64,000 nucleotides of DNA from NCBI GenBank assembly GCA_014871385.1, contig CM026423.1, positions 9,373,266-9,437,265 on the forward strand, read 5' to 3'. The position numbers and the translations under genes were made by a program. Every line of letters begins with the position of its first letter. Within the stretch, counting starts at the first letter, position 1. The DNA is from Ceratodon purpureus (lineage: Eukaryota > Streptophyta > Bryopsida > Pseudoditrichales > Ditrichaceae). Shown here in pieces: positions 33,346 to 45,783 of this stretch. The notes beneath the pieces were generated by a model. That model saw nothing but the letters and a program-made list of their open reading frames with translations, did not search any database and had not been told where the DNA came from.

Positions 33346-36300
33346 AGAAGCTTTCATCAACATAACCCCGGACCATCAAGGTTTGATCCCAAAGTATAGA
33401 CATCTAGTAATATCATTGCAGTTCTGTATAGTGCTCTTCCAGTGGAACCATCTGCCGACATTCATACCGAAGTACTGATTGTATGATAAGAAAAGGGAAG
33501 CACTTGACGTTTCTCATTGTGAAGTTTGTTTTGGCCTATTCTTCTTCATCAAATTTACCGTTGTAATTTGTGGCCTATCCATCTTGATCTATTTCACCGT
33601 TGTTTTTTGTGGCCATCTTACATGATGTTTACTGAATTCCCTAAGGTTTTATGAATGCGGTATCATGGTCTGCATGTGTTCTTTCTCCTGAAAGGATTGT
33701 GGCGAGATCTGTCTTTGTCCTTGGCAATTCTGAGTGCAAATGTGCATTCATGGAGAATTGGCTGGTGATTACAACCTGATCTAGCAATTACTGGTATGGC
33801 TCATGCAAATCGTTTAGATGAAGTAGAGAGGGATGAGTTCAAAGTGGTCGGTCGAATTTAGTTTTGTGCTACATTTTAAATGTGCTCTTTGAACAAACAT
33901 ACACTATGTGATCAGGAATTGCTGACTTAAGCCCTGAAACGGTAGTATGTCTGATCTCGATAGTCTTAAGATGAAGTCAGTAGGTATCTGTGGACGTTTT
34001 CTTGAATGAGTAATGTGAAACAACGTACTTTCTATCCACTTCTTCATTTGGTCGAGTGTAAACACACTTCATTGCATGTATGAGTTGCGGCATCACACAT
34101 TAGAGAGGCTAGTAGACGTCCATTGCACCTGATTTCGAAAAATTGGTTACAATTAAAGAATTATTTTCTCTGCGCCCAGCCTTTCGTACTTCGATTACCT
34201 TCTTCTGAACTTCGACGATGTTATTGTGTAGCCATTTTAAGCTACATTTCAAGCACTCACGGACAGTTTCCTACTATTCTCAAATAAACCACAGTGCATG
34301 AATTGGAACGAAATTCTCATCCAATGTTGTTAACCCTTACATGCTCTGAAAATAGGAATTCAGATCATAAAGTGGTTTTCAACATGTTGATGTATATCAA
34401 TCTAAGTTTTATAATTTAGAAATAGCTGTTGGCGAAGGGAATTGTAGTATCTCATACTCATAGAAAACTCATAAGATCTTCTGTCACATCTCAAAAGTAA
34501 TGAAGAAAAGTGTGAGGAGTGATTTCCACTACGGCCCATATAGATTAACGAAGTCAATGAAAGTCATTTTGTGGATCTCCGGCCGTGATTGTAAAAAACC
34601 TAGAATTGTTTTTTCAATGTCTTGGTTACTACAGTGTAAAGCAGATTTGGACTTGGATGACTTTAGGCTACAGCGAATACTAAAATAATTGAATTTTGTC
34701 AATTAGTAATTTTTGCCCAACGGTCCCATTGATTCTTGTCAAATTAACCTATTTGCTTTGAATGGACGGAAACTCCGTTGGACCATGAAACATTATCCAC
34801 TTGGCAAAAAATAACATGTTTAGGTAACCTCAAACTTTGTAGTCAATCTTTTTTTTCAAAGTAATGTAAAACAAAGACAAATCAGGATGACTTTCTTGGC
34901 CTATCATATATATTAAAAGGCCATGGTCGATCTTTGGGGTCCATAGTGAATGATGAAGGATAAAAGGGAAAAGAAGATTGCTAATGACATGCAGACAAAA
35001 GCGGATAATACCAATTCCAAGAATAGAAGTGATGAAACTACCAAAGCCTTTTACAATCATCTCTTTTGAAAAACTATTAAAATTGAATTCTAAATGAGTT
35101 AATAAAGATATTATTTAAGAAGAATTGATTGAAATGCTCATATAACATGACTTTCTATTTCTCTTACCGCACCTATTGGAATGAATTGACTTAAAGCTTT
35201 TTATACAAACATGAGTCTTTACAAATGATGATATTTGTACTTATGTTTTAAATATATATTTTAATTTTTTTGGAGCTACCCACGTTTAGATTTACAACTT
35301 TCAAATATTTATGACCTTTGCATGTTTGCATCACATATAAGAATCTTGTGAAACAAAACTTGACATGTACATGATGACCTAAAGAATCTATATGCAAAAT
35401 ACCAAAAGTTAATAATTATTTTTGACATGGTATGAACTTATAAAAAATAGCCCTATGACTATATTTTTGTTGTCAGTGTATTTAGAGTTAAATGCTTCTT
35501 CGATGTTGACGTCAAATCTTTGGAAGCTTATTTCACAACGCTCCATTTGCAACTCTAAATTTCCTACTCATGTTTGTCCAAAGTTCCACTTTAGTTCTCG
35601 TGCACTCAGTTCAATTGTTTCAACAAAATCATGCATTAAATCTAAAGGCAACAACTCATTGTAACTAAGTTAAGCGACTAACCATCAAAAATCCAAATCA
35701 AACAAAGGCAAGACTCTCAAATTTTTTTTCTTAAAAAATACATTAAAATATTTTAACTTAAGCATTTGGCTAGTCATAGTCTAAAGTTCTAATGGCTAAG
35801 TCCAAATACCATAACATTGTAGGTTCTTTTGGAGGCAATAGATTTTTGTCTTTGGCCTCTAATGTGAAAGCCGTAAAGCGAGAGTTTTGACATTCTCACA
35901 TTTTTATTTGAGCAAACCAACAACCTTTCAACCTTCAGTCACATTGTGTAGCAACCATAAATTAGATAAAATTTGAAGCAACACCGAATAGTACATTCTA
36001 GTATTTTGAGCACATAGCAATGGAAACAAGTGAAATCTTATGTTCAAAAAGAGAACAAATATTAAAATTCTTCACTTTAAATTAATCACTTGATCATTAC
36101 TCTCAAATACTCAATAGTCTATTGCAATTACAAATCTTAGGTCAAGTCCTACTTTGCCTATTGTATTCTTTAAGAAAATGATAATATAATTTTCTTCAAT
36201 CTATTCAAACCTTTTATAAAAATGATGGATGTTCATGGAGAAATAAAGATTCACAATTTCTAGTTTTTTTCAAATATTTATAAAAAATTGCTAATGGGCA

Positions 36301-37668
36301 ATTCAGCAATCTAAAAGAAAGGTGTAACACATATTTGGGAACAAATTTCCAAAATCATATGAAGAATTAAAATTTTAAAAAAATTCTAAAAAAAATGACT
36401 AATGATTCAAACAAGCGTCCATTCAATGAAGAATGACCGACGACCAAAGACAAATATGGAGTTTTAACACTTAGAGTTAAAATTGGCTATTCACAACACA
36501 ATAGTAGATAGAATGAAATATATATATTGGAAATTTACACAAAATTTTAGCATTTTTGGCCTTATATTAATAATTTTATTTATGATATACAATTTTAGCA
36601 ATATCAAATATAAAGGATTTACATTATAAAATTATAAAATTAACAATCTTTCTATTATAGAAAGTTATTGAAAGAAATGACTGGACCTAAAATGTTGATT
36701 GAATTTGTACACATGATCAAAAATATGTTTGAAATTTCTAAGATATCTAAAATAAGATTAACAATTTAAATATAAGTTGGAATAAAAAAATACACAAAAT
36801 AATCATTCCAAAAAAAAATCATTCAATTAATAAAAGAACTTTTTTGATAAATTCAAATGTGTCTTGTTCAAATTTTATTTCAATAAAATTCTCCAAAAAT
36901 TAAATCAAAATAAATATGTGAAATTAAGTAGCATCATGTTATTTATTTGCTAGAAAACCATGAAATAAAATTAGATGAATGATGAAATTTCTTGAAATCA
37001 AACACATTAATTTAAATTTAAATCAATTAAAAAATAAAAAAAATCATTACATAAGGTCTAATTAGATAACAAGCATCATATAAAATTTCATTAATTGTGA
37101 ATTTAAAGGTGATTATTTCTTATAAAGTTGAATTTTTAAAAATTTTTTTTTTTTAATGCCAAACAACAAAATTTGAAATTAAATGATTATTTGAAGAGAA
37201 GTTTAGTTACTTCTAAGGTATGGTTATTAAAACTTGATTGTATTGAACTGCTTTTGACATCTTCAATAAAATAAGATAAAACCAATAGAGCAACACAATT
37301 TTCCAACCAATTTTTTTTTTAATAATAATTAAATTTAATTCTATACTGGCGGGAATAAAGATCTTTAAATGGTCAATTGCAAAAACAATTTAAAAAGTCC
37401 ATAGGAACCTATCAATTTAGCACAAAGTGTGTTCTAACTTAAGTGATTATGGAATTATTAATTCTTTAGATCTTTTTCACCTTCTTATGTTTAGTTCCAT
37501 ATTTTTTTTATTGTTTTTATTTTTTTTTGTCCATGGCTACATTGTTATTAATTTGACAGATTCATGTCCAATACATCTTTTTCTGATCAAGCAGAGAATA
37601 CAAAATTACATCTAGTATGGTGGCAAAACCAGCGATTGTATTAAGTTTCACAATCAAGTTTTAGTCTC

Positions 37669-37718
<50 letters not shown>

Positions 37719-38281
37719 AAAGCCTTTATACAGCCTTAAGTTTTATGCACTTTTGCTATATATCAACTGACAAGTCTGACAAGACTGACAACAGTTAGTA
37801 AATAGCACATGGTCATTTCCAAGATAACAACTGAATTGTTGATCAAGGTTTAGGCAACATCTGTCAATAGCCGATGGAAGCCTCTTCTTGCAGCAATACC
37901 TGATGTCAGTTGCATAAATAGCAGTGTCGGTTAAAGGTGATAGAAGGGTTGGATAGCCACCACGACTACATCGGTCACCATACGGATGTTGAAAAATATA
38001 TATAATTCTTGAATTTAAAATATAAGTATATATATGATGAAAATAACCATTAATATAAAATATACATAATATATGATTATTATTAAAAATATATATGTTA
38101 AAACTATAATTTGATATTAAAAAAAAATTATGTACAATATTATTTAATATACTAAAAATATATAATTGTCATATGTTCTTTTTTATTTTTGCCGTAATAT
38201 AATAAATTCTTAGTTTATCTCTTAAATGCATAAACTATAAAATGTTTAATTTTTTAATTTTTAAAATTAATATCTTGTACT
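33346..38281. other. Long AT-rich, gene-free region
   Basis: The first kilobase includes the psbX 3' flank. From about 34.7 kb the DNA becomes extremely AT-rich with no supported exon. Phrases such as TTTGGCCTCTAATGTGAAAG near 35850 resemble TTTGGCCTTTATTGTGAAGG near 41265 and a related block near 40780, suggesting shared old transposon-derived sequence. No LTR, reverse transcriptase or integrase motif survives. Confidence 0.45.
37673..37709. repeat. (TA)n microsatellite
   Basis: An uninterrupted run of about 18 TA units. Confidence 0.9.
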
Positions 38282-39149
38282 TTAACCCCTAAAGGACAAT
38301 CATCCACATTTGGGCTTTTTTGGAATTTGGGCAGGTACCTATGAATGCAATTTGCATCGGGATTTTCTGAAATTTTTATTGAAGGTGGGCCGTTCGGAGA
38401 TCTTCGTGTGCGTAGTTTTATTTTTCAATTCCGACATCGGGATCAAAAGTTATGAAGGTTTAAGTGTCAAATGCTACTCGTTGGGCAGCTGCTGAAATTT
38501 TCTAAGCCACTGTGAATGCAGCAAATTCTGCCCAAAACTGCCCAAAATTGCGAAAATCTGCCAAAAACTGCCCAGAGACGAAACTTTGAAATTCCACCAA
38601 AAATTAAGATTTTGATATTTTTCAAAAATAAAAATTTCTATGTATAGAGAAGGCAGTAGATCATGTTCCCACCGTTCGGATTTTTATTTCAAAAAATTTT
38701 CATATGCTATTCTTATTGTTCAAAAACGGCCTTTGTTTATGAATTTCAGCATACCCCCTAGCGGAAAATGATTTTTTTGGCAACCTTTCACAACTTTTTT
38801 GAATATAATTTTTCTAGTACAATTAGCTAACTCAGTCTTCTTTGACGCGCACCAAAACCCCCAAAATCCATAATGCAAAAAAATGGTTTTTTGGGCCTTC
38901 AAAACTCTGCTGATCCCTTTTGGCGCAGGGAAAAAAACTTGTTTTTCAACTTTGAACGTTATGATCTTGCAATTGGTCAAGAATGAGTGTGTGAGATTTG
39001 GTGGACATGTAGACATAGAAGTTAGCTACAAGATCTTACGGTTAGATGTACTAAAAAAGACCACAAGTCTGCAAAATCCACCTTGCTTTGAAGAGGGGCT
39101 GTTTTGAGGCAGTTTTGATGAAATATACCCTCATAACTTTAGGGGTTAA
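38282..39149. mobile_element. Small TTAA-flanked piggyBac-like non-autonomous element
   Basis: The segment 38286-39145 (860 bp) starts with CCCCTAAAG and ends with its exact inverse. It is flanked by TTAA at 38282-38285 and 39146-39149. The tip resembles the large piggyBac element's CCCCTCAAGG. The interior is clearly less AT-rich than its surroundings, as expected of an insert, and has no transposase. A CTGCCCAAAA-type motif is repeated near 38525-38575. The inverted repeat is only 9 bp, so chance TTAA sites in AT-rich DNA cannot be fully excluded, but the combination of tip, target duplication and composition step is persuasive. Confidence 0.65.
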
Positions 39150-42100
39150 ATATACATATTGGTATGAAATTATTCTAGTAGTTGAATACAATATCCAAGA
39201 TGATTATTTGGTTTACATAATACATTTCTATTAGATGTTATACGCATTTAATTTCAACTATCTTGAATTAAGTTAATTTTTAATATTCATTCATAAAATT
39301 ATGCCAAAAATATCTTAACAAAAAAAGATTATATCTTTATTTTAATCTAATAGTACCATATTAATTAATGTTTTTCTTTATAATCATCAACTACATTATA
39401 ATCTTCAAAAAAATGATTTTTTTTAATATTATTTGATAAAATTTAATTGGTATTCAAATTTAGATTCATATATGAAAATTTTAAAACTTTAAGACTATTC
39501 AATTTAATTTAGTAAATTTGGTTTGATTTAGTAAATTCAATTTAATTTTGTAGATTTAGTTTAATTGTGTCAATTCAGTTTATTTTAGTAAATTCAATAT
39601 AATTTTGTAAATTTAGTTTAATTAGTAAATTAGGTAGGCCAAGGATTGACATGTAAAGAAACATTTTAGAAAAAATACATAAAATTCAAAATTACAATTT
39701 AATATATATTCATCTTAATTCATTGAAATGGTTTTAATTAAAATCATTGAATAATAATTTAAAAAAAATCTTGTACATTTTAAATACATGCAAAAGTATC
39801 ACTTGTTTTTTTATTATAAGATTTTGAAAAATTATAATTAGAATTTAAAGGAAATTAATTTTAATTTTTGATTGAAAGACACAAGTCATTCAGATAAAAT
39901 CAAATCATACATTTAAATTTATTTCATTAAGCTAAAAAATAATAAAAATTTCAAATGATTTAACCAATCAAAATAAATCATGAAAAAATTATAATGGTAA
40001 TCATTAAAATGAAATTTATATCATACAAATTTAAATTGTTACGTAATGTTCATAAACTAGATGTTAACGATTACTTCAAAGATTTATATCAAGGTTTAAA
40101 GATACTAAGTTTGAAATAAAATAAAAGAAACGAAATGTGGTGTGTTTTTGCTATTAATTTCTTTGAAAAAGATTGAGATGAAATTATCTGTAAATTTGGA
40201 GGTCTTTTGAATCATTTTTTTTCTCTGAAAATTTTAAAGCAAGAAAACTTGAATCAATTCTAGAAAATTTTACCTAACATATGATCAATAACATTAAAAG
40301 TATAATCAGAACGAATAAAGTATTTTTGACATATCAATCAGAGTTCTAAACTATGAAATTTGTTATTGGAAGTTTAGTTTATTTTATTTTACTATGGTGT
40401 ATAGAAGTCTTATATTTTTTTAAATTGTATGTCATCTGAAATCAAAAGAAACATGAAAACTGAACCTTACCCTAATTTCTGAAATCATTAGACAATTGGT
40501 ATGTGGTGTTATTAATAATGTTTTGACAAAATTTGTATCAAATCTTAAAAATGTCACTTCATATGCAGAGATAAAAGAAAAATTAAATAAAAATTAATAT
40601 GACATCTCAAATTTGAAAACTTATGTAAGACTACAAGTAGGATTTACCTTAGGGTTGATTTAGACTGGGCCAAAATCAAGCGGAGAAGCGTCCGTTTCCT
40701 AGTCCAAACTATGATGTGAAGAGAAACCTTTGGGCTTAAAATGTATGTTAAAATAATTCACTTGAAGCCTTTTGCCGGTCATAGTGTGAAGGCCCAGAGG
40801 AAAAGATTCAAGGCTAAGACTTATGATCAAAATATCTAAATATTCCGATACAACCTGAAAAAAACCAACAAATTCTAAAATAAGTAGAGAAATTTTAAAA
40901 ACTAATGAAGAATGTGTGCAAAATATTTCAGCAAAATACACATTGTTATGAAAAGTTATGATTGATTGAAGTTCAGCTTATTTTTGAACCAACATTGGTG
41001 TAATGCCAATGATTGTCGAAAGGCTCATTAAAGGATGATGACAATGCTTGTAGAGTAGGACTAGCTCTAAATAGCCCAAGAGCCTTCTCTTCTTGTACAT
41101 ATTTTAATGAAAAAATAATTTGGCCTCTTAACGGAAGTTTGGGTCAAGCATTTTGCTCAATCCAAATTTTGCTCCAGAGGCCGAACTCTTGATGCCATCA
41201 TTTTCTAAAATTGCTGCCACCTACGCTCTTTTGAAGACATTCTTTGGACTTTGGCCTTTATTGTGAAGGCCGAGAAGAAGAACTTTGTTTCTTTAATACG
41301 CTTCTTATCACAAAGTTTGGCCATAGTCTGAAGTTCTGAACCGGCCCTTTAATCATGAAATTTGATTTCAAAGATTAAAAGATTATTATAATAATTTAAG
41401 TGTATTTCTGATATTTTTTTCCAAATTTATTTAAAATTAGATCAAAAAATTTTGAGTTTCTCTTGGTATCAAATTTTTGTACTACAAAAGGTTTAATCCT
41501 TCATTTTTGGTGTTCTATACAATAAGATGTATATTTAAAAAGTGATGAATGCAACATCAATTAATTATGAAATCCCAAAAGGTTCATTTTTCAAGATACT
41601 TTAAATACATATCTTATTTTTGGATAATCAAATTAAAAAAAATTAATAATCCAAACAATAAGAAAAAGGTAGTATGCTTTGTTTTCAAGTAAGAAAAAAA
41701 CATCTTATTCATTTGTGATATAGAAAGTTTTCTTTTCTTTACGTGGTTGTGAAGGTTGGCATAAAGATGTATGGATTCCTGACTAAAAGATTTGTTAATT
41801 TTGGTTGCTTTTATACAATCACTCGACTTATCCAAGAAGTTGAATCGGAAGTACGGTTATATAAAGCGGCAATGGGCCTATATCATTTTTTATTCTAATC
41901 CTATGAAGGCTGTCCACCTCTCTCAGGTCTCTCTTCCAATCACAGAAGTAGTCAAACTTCTTTTGACCTCCAAATATAGTATCTCGAAGTAACTCCTTAG
42001 TTTGCATTCTGGACTTCTGGTTTAAGTATGAAGAATTATTCTTTAAAAAATATATAAAAATATTTAAGTTATCTGTAAAGGCATCCGACCTTTTATCCTT

Positions 42101-42418
42101 TTTCCATGGACTAGAGTTAGTACCATTCCTCCTCGTCACGGTCCCACCCGTCTACCCAGTTCTTCTCGCTCCCTCCAAATTTTTATGAATAAAAATTTCA
42201 ATCTATCCAATGTTCTATTCTGGGTCATAGTGAGGTCATATCGATCCTGTCCTTTCCAAATTACAGGTCAAAAACTCAGGCTTTGAGAGACTTCATAAAT
42301 AACTCTATTATACAAAAACTACTTTACCTTCTCAAGATTTATACTTCTTAGAAAATCAATTCAAGTTGAACTCACTTCCATTTCTGATATACAAAACTCA
42401 ATACTTTCTCAAGTTATG
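39150..42418. other. AT-rich, gene-free region
   Basis: Very low GC with many A and T runs. No exon is supported. Contains phrases shared with the 35.8 kb region (see the note there) and ends with the second LTR-like block. A T/A-rich stretch near 39480-39640 repeats TTTAGTTTAATT-like words imperfectly. Confidence 0.4.
41851..42030 (+). repeat. LTR-like dispersed repeat, copy 2
   Basis: Diverged copy of 13828-14003 in the same orientation: TATATAAAGCGGCAATGGGC, TCTCTCTTCCAATC and GAAGTAACTCC in the same order. Both copies lose similarity at about the same point downstream. Confidence 0.5.
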
Positions 42419-42942
42419 TTAGAGGATCCCCAATCGTACACTATACAACCTTCCTCTAAACCAAATCTATCTTTTGACTGACCTAAAATTAGACATTGAA
42501 ATTACCATCATTAGAAGCGCATTAAAATAAATGTGAGATATTTCCCAAGAAAAAAAAATTGTAAAAATTTGACAAAGGTGAAATGTCCCATTGAAAAAAC
42601 CACATTTTCAGATTTTAGAGGGAGCACACCAATTCTTGCTTTAAAATGGAAAGATTCACCCACACTCCCTTTATATTTTCTGAAATTTAGAGGGAGTGTG
42701 GGTGAAACTTTCCATTTTTAAGCAAGATTTGGTGTACTCCCTCTAAAATTTGAAAATGTGGTTCTTTCAATGGGACATTTCACCTTTGTCAATTTTTTAC
42801 AATTTTTTTTCTTGAGAAATATCTCACATTTATTTTAATGCGCTTCTAATGATGGTAATTTCAATGTCTAATTTTAGGTCAGTCAAAAGATAGATTTGGT
42901 TTAGAGGGAGGCTGTATAGTGGTACGATTGGAGATGCTCTTA
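42419..42942. mobile_element. Foldback MITE with TTA target duplication (PIF/Harbinger-like)
   Basis: The element 42422-42939 (518 bp) is almost entirely one inverted repeat centred at 42680.5: arms of about 249 bp that match at most positions, around a 20-base loop (42671-42690). The tips are GAGGATCCCCAATCGTAC and the inverse of GAGCATCTCCAATCGTAC. TTA lies on both sides (42419-42421 and 42940-42942). A 3-bp TTA duplication is typical of PIF/Harbinger-derived MITEs. There is no coding capacity. High arm similarity implies a young copy. A transcript would fold into a long hairpin. Confidence 0.85.
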
Positions 42943-44595
42943 CATCTACCTCAAAACGCCGCACTGCAAGACAGACCTCGGTAGGATCTTTCCGAGATGT
43001 CACCAACCTGCAAAAGAATTCTGGTCTATTTGCGTCACAGATCACATAAATTAGACATCCCTGGCTGCCGGCATGATGAGGTAGACTTTTGAGAATTCTG
43101 TCTAACTATTATTAATATAATCCCCCTGCAAAACCATTTGCAGTATGGCGGCCGAAGATGCGGAGGCGTTGAACCCTCACGTCATGGCTAATTCTACTTT
43201 TTCTCTGTAAAGATACTGTTTGGTTGGTTGTTTTCAGGCCAACTTGGCCGACTTGGGGATGGCGTTGTACCGATAAGATCGTGAGCGAGAAGCAAGTGAC
43301 CAGAACTGGGGTCAAGTTCCATATCCAGTGTGTTGAGGGCCTCAGGAAATGACCATGATCAGTAAAGTTTTCATCCTTCGAATTGAGGTTAATCAGTGTG
43401 ACTACGTTGTTGGTAGGGTGATTGCATTAAAGTCTGCCATGTGTTGGAACTGGTGAGGACATTCGAAGTTGCTCATATGAATTATATGGTACATTAATGC
43501 ACCGATACAACGCAGCTAGCTCCAAGTTTTACGGTGGATGGATATGGTATTGAGATGCTTCGGGACTCATTCTAGAGTGACGACGTTGCTCAACATGAAA
43601 CCGGTTTTCATATTTCCTTGTGATTGTGAGCAGATTTCATGATCGATAATATCCCCTGGTTGCATGTGAAGAAATTACGAGATTAGAGGAAAAGGAGGGA
43701 TACTATTTCCGAAAGAGTTGACTCTACGAGTAATACAGATCACACTTCCGAAATTTAAGATAAAAACAACAGAGAATGTGGAATTCCGCAGTGGAACCCG
43801 GGTCAATGAGCAATTCAGAACATGTAATAATGCTCCGAAGATTGATAGCGTGACCACTGTTCTAATCGAGTGTTTACCCTTCTCTGAACGTTGTGATTCC
43901 GAACAGGAAGCTAGCAATTCGACGGGAGTCCGATATTGCCGTGGTTTCTGGAGATCCACGAACCCAGTGTTGAACATTTTGATGTGCACGTACGCCTGTG
44001 GTAGGTAATCTTGTTTGTTCGTTCCTGTTCCTGACATTCGTAGTATTCTTGTGCATTGGAGAGCTGCGACTACATTCGTGACTCCGTGGGAACGCCATCG
44101 TTGTACCATCCTCTGCGACTGTTGCCGCTAGCTTCCGGTTAAGGTTGGCCATGGTCTGTGGAAGGCAAGACAGATCCTCTCTCTGCCAATTGTTGTTTGT
44201 TGTTGCACACTGTAGAATTCTCTGCATTAACTGTTCACCCTTGCGTCGTACACTGTACACCTTTGTGATTATTGTACGTTTCTAACCATGTTCTTCTCTC
44301 TCAGTGAGGTATTCGAGACTTGATGCAGTGCAGATAGGGGCGGAACTTGGAAGTTCAAGTCTTTCTTACTTTTTGAGAGGTTTTTGGTTAGGGGCTCTGA
44401 GTCCAGTAATCAATGGGATCAATAAGTATATCGCATTGAGCTCTAGACCTCGGATTAATCACTGAACCGAAGGGGTTTAATTGAAACGATGCGGCGTTTC
44501 TTGTAGGTACGTCGTGGTTGCTTAATTGTTTCTTTAGCGGCTGCTCAGTCTCTTCTGTCAAGGTCGGCTACTTTCGTACTTCAACTCTCGGAAGA
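42943..44595. other. Upstream region of the esterase gene, with a doubtful small gene
   Basis: Composition returns to moderate GC after the MITE. Apart from the weak two-exon candidate at 43145-43352 no gene is supported; longer minus-strand frames near 43675-44260 have no recognisable content. The right end holds the esterase promoter and leader. Confidence 0.35.
43145..43352 (+). CDS. Possible small two-exon gene (58 aa), product unknown
   Basis: ATG at 43145 opens MAAEDAEALNPHVMANSTFS. The frame ends at a donor (TCTCT, then GTAAAG), and after a 31-base gap a good acceptor (TTTTCAG) continues in phase to a TGA at 43350-43352. The gap is too short for a normal plant intron, which argues against the model. 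It may be a fragment or chance. Not recognised. Confidence 0.15.
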
Positions 44596-45783
44596 ATGGG
44601 AAGAAGGCATTTCGTGTTGGTGCACGGCTCCCAACATGGTGCGTGGTGCTGGTACAAGACTAAGCATCTACTGGAAAGCGCTGGGCATCGTGTTACTGCG
44701 GTGGACCTAACGAGCGCGGGGATTAGCACTGTCAGTGCCGACGACGTGAAGTCCTTCGACCATTACAGTCAGCCTCTCTACGACTTGTTTGAATCTCTCG
44801 CCGAGTCTGAGAAGGTCTGCATTTGCCCGTCTTCAAAGTTCTCCGACTTCCATGCTTAGCTATTTGAGTTATCCGGGGGCCTGGTAGCAGGTCTTGTACA
44901 ACCGGTTGTATGAGCACTGGAATTGATCTGAAGCTTTCGGTTTATGCCCAAATTGAGCAGGTCATACTCGTGGGCCACAGTATGGGAGGACTGTCAGTGG
45001 CGCGAGCGACAGAGAGGTATCCTAGCAAGATTCATGTCGCAGTCTACCTTGGGGCGATCATGCTGTGCAGCGACCAACCTTACAGCGAAATACACACAGA
45101 GGTAAAGCTGACTTGGTTGAAATGATTGAACCGATGATTGTATTCCCTGTCAGCAAGTTAGGATGCCCTGCCAGTAGTACGTGAGAGGAAACGTCTAACT
45201 CAGATGAGAGCGCTGGCGTTCTTTTCTCTATCCAGGTCTTCGGTCAATTCCTGAAGTTTACGAGCTTCAACTTTGCGAAAGGAGCCGCAACGTATCCTAC
45301 CTCATGGTGGGTTGTTGAAGAGGCTGTGAAAGATACTTATTTCGGATCTTGTTCACCGAAGGTTTGTTTCGTTCACCATTAAATTCACTGTTCTCATTTG
45401 TAGGTTTAACATTCTTACCCCTAGCATTGCAGAACCTTCTCGCACAAGCGCGAATCTAGGCTTCGTGTATTAAGAATAAATCACCGGAATGCGTCCTTGG
45501 GGTTCAACAGGATGTGCAGTTAGCCAGGTCGCTGTTGAGGCCGTCGCCATGCTACAGCGACGATGCCACGACTTTCACAACAAAAGGCTACCACTCTGTT
45601 CCACGCGTGTACATAAGAACCTCGCTTGACACGCTCTTGCTGCCCAAGTTTCAAGACCTCTTCATTTCGCGAAACCGTCCCAAGGAGGTGCGCACCATAG
45701 AGACAGGTCATGCTGCCTTTCTTTCTGCACCGAAGGACCTCCACGAGCATCTAGTGCAGATCGCAGGGACTTACGCAAGTTGA
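44596..45783 (+). CDS. Methylesterase/hydroxynitrile-lyase family alpha/beta hydrolase
   Basis: Four exons (44596-44814, 44961-45101, 45236-45361, 45511-45783) join in phase to 252 residues, close to the usual 255-265 of plant MES proteins (SABP2 type), which hydrolyse small methyl esters such as methyl salicylate, methyl jasmonate or methyl-IAA. Visible: N-terminal strand HFVLVHGSQHGAWCWYK (the HGxxHGAWCW family motif); nucleophile elbow VGHSMGG with Ser80; Asp202 in RVYIRTSLD; His229 in ETGHAAF, completing the triad; and FTSFNFAKGAATYPTSWW in the cap region. The family's usual DHM around the catalytic His is replaced by GHA. The substrate cannot be told from sequence. The ATG at 44596 sits immediately before the first strand, and an in-frame upstream ATG at 44518 would add an unlikely leader. 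Cytosolic, with no targeting signal. Confidence 0.92.

Noticed and set aside
42422..42939. Reading the foldback as a microRNA precursor gene
   Set aside because: Symmetry across the full element and flanking TTA duplications fit a MITE better; no mature small RNA can be named.
43675..44260. Overlapping minus-strand frames of 144 and 128 codons
   Set aside because: Composition is not protein-like, no family is recognised, and they lie in the esterase upstream region.
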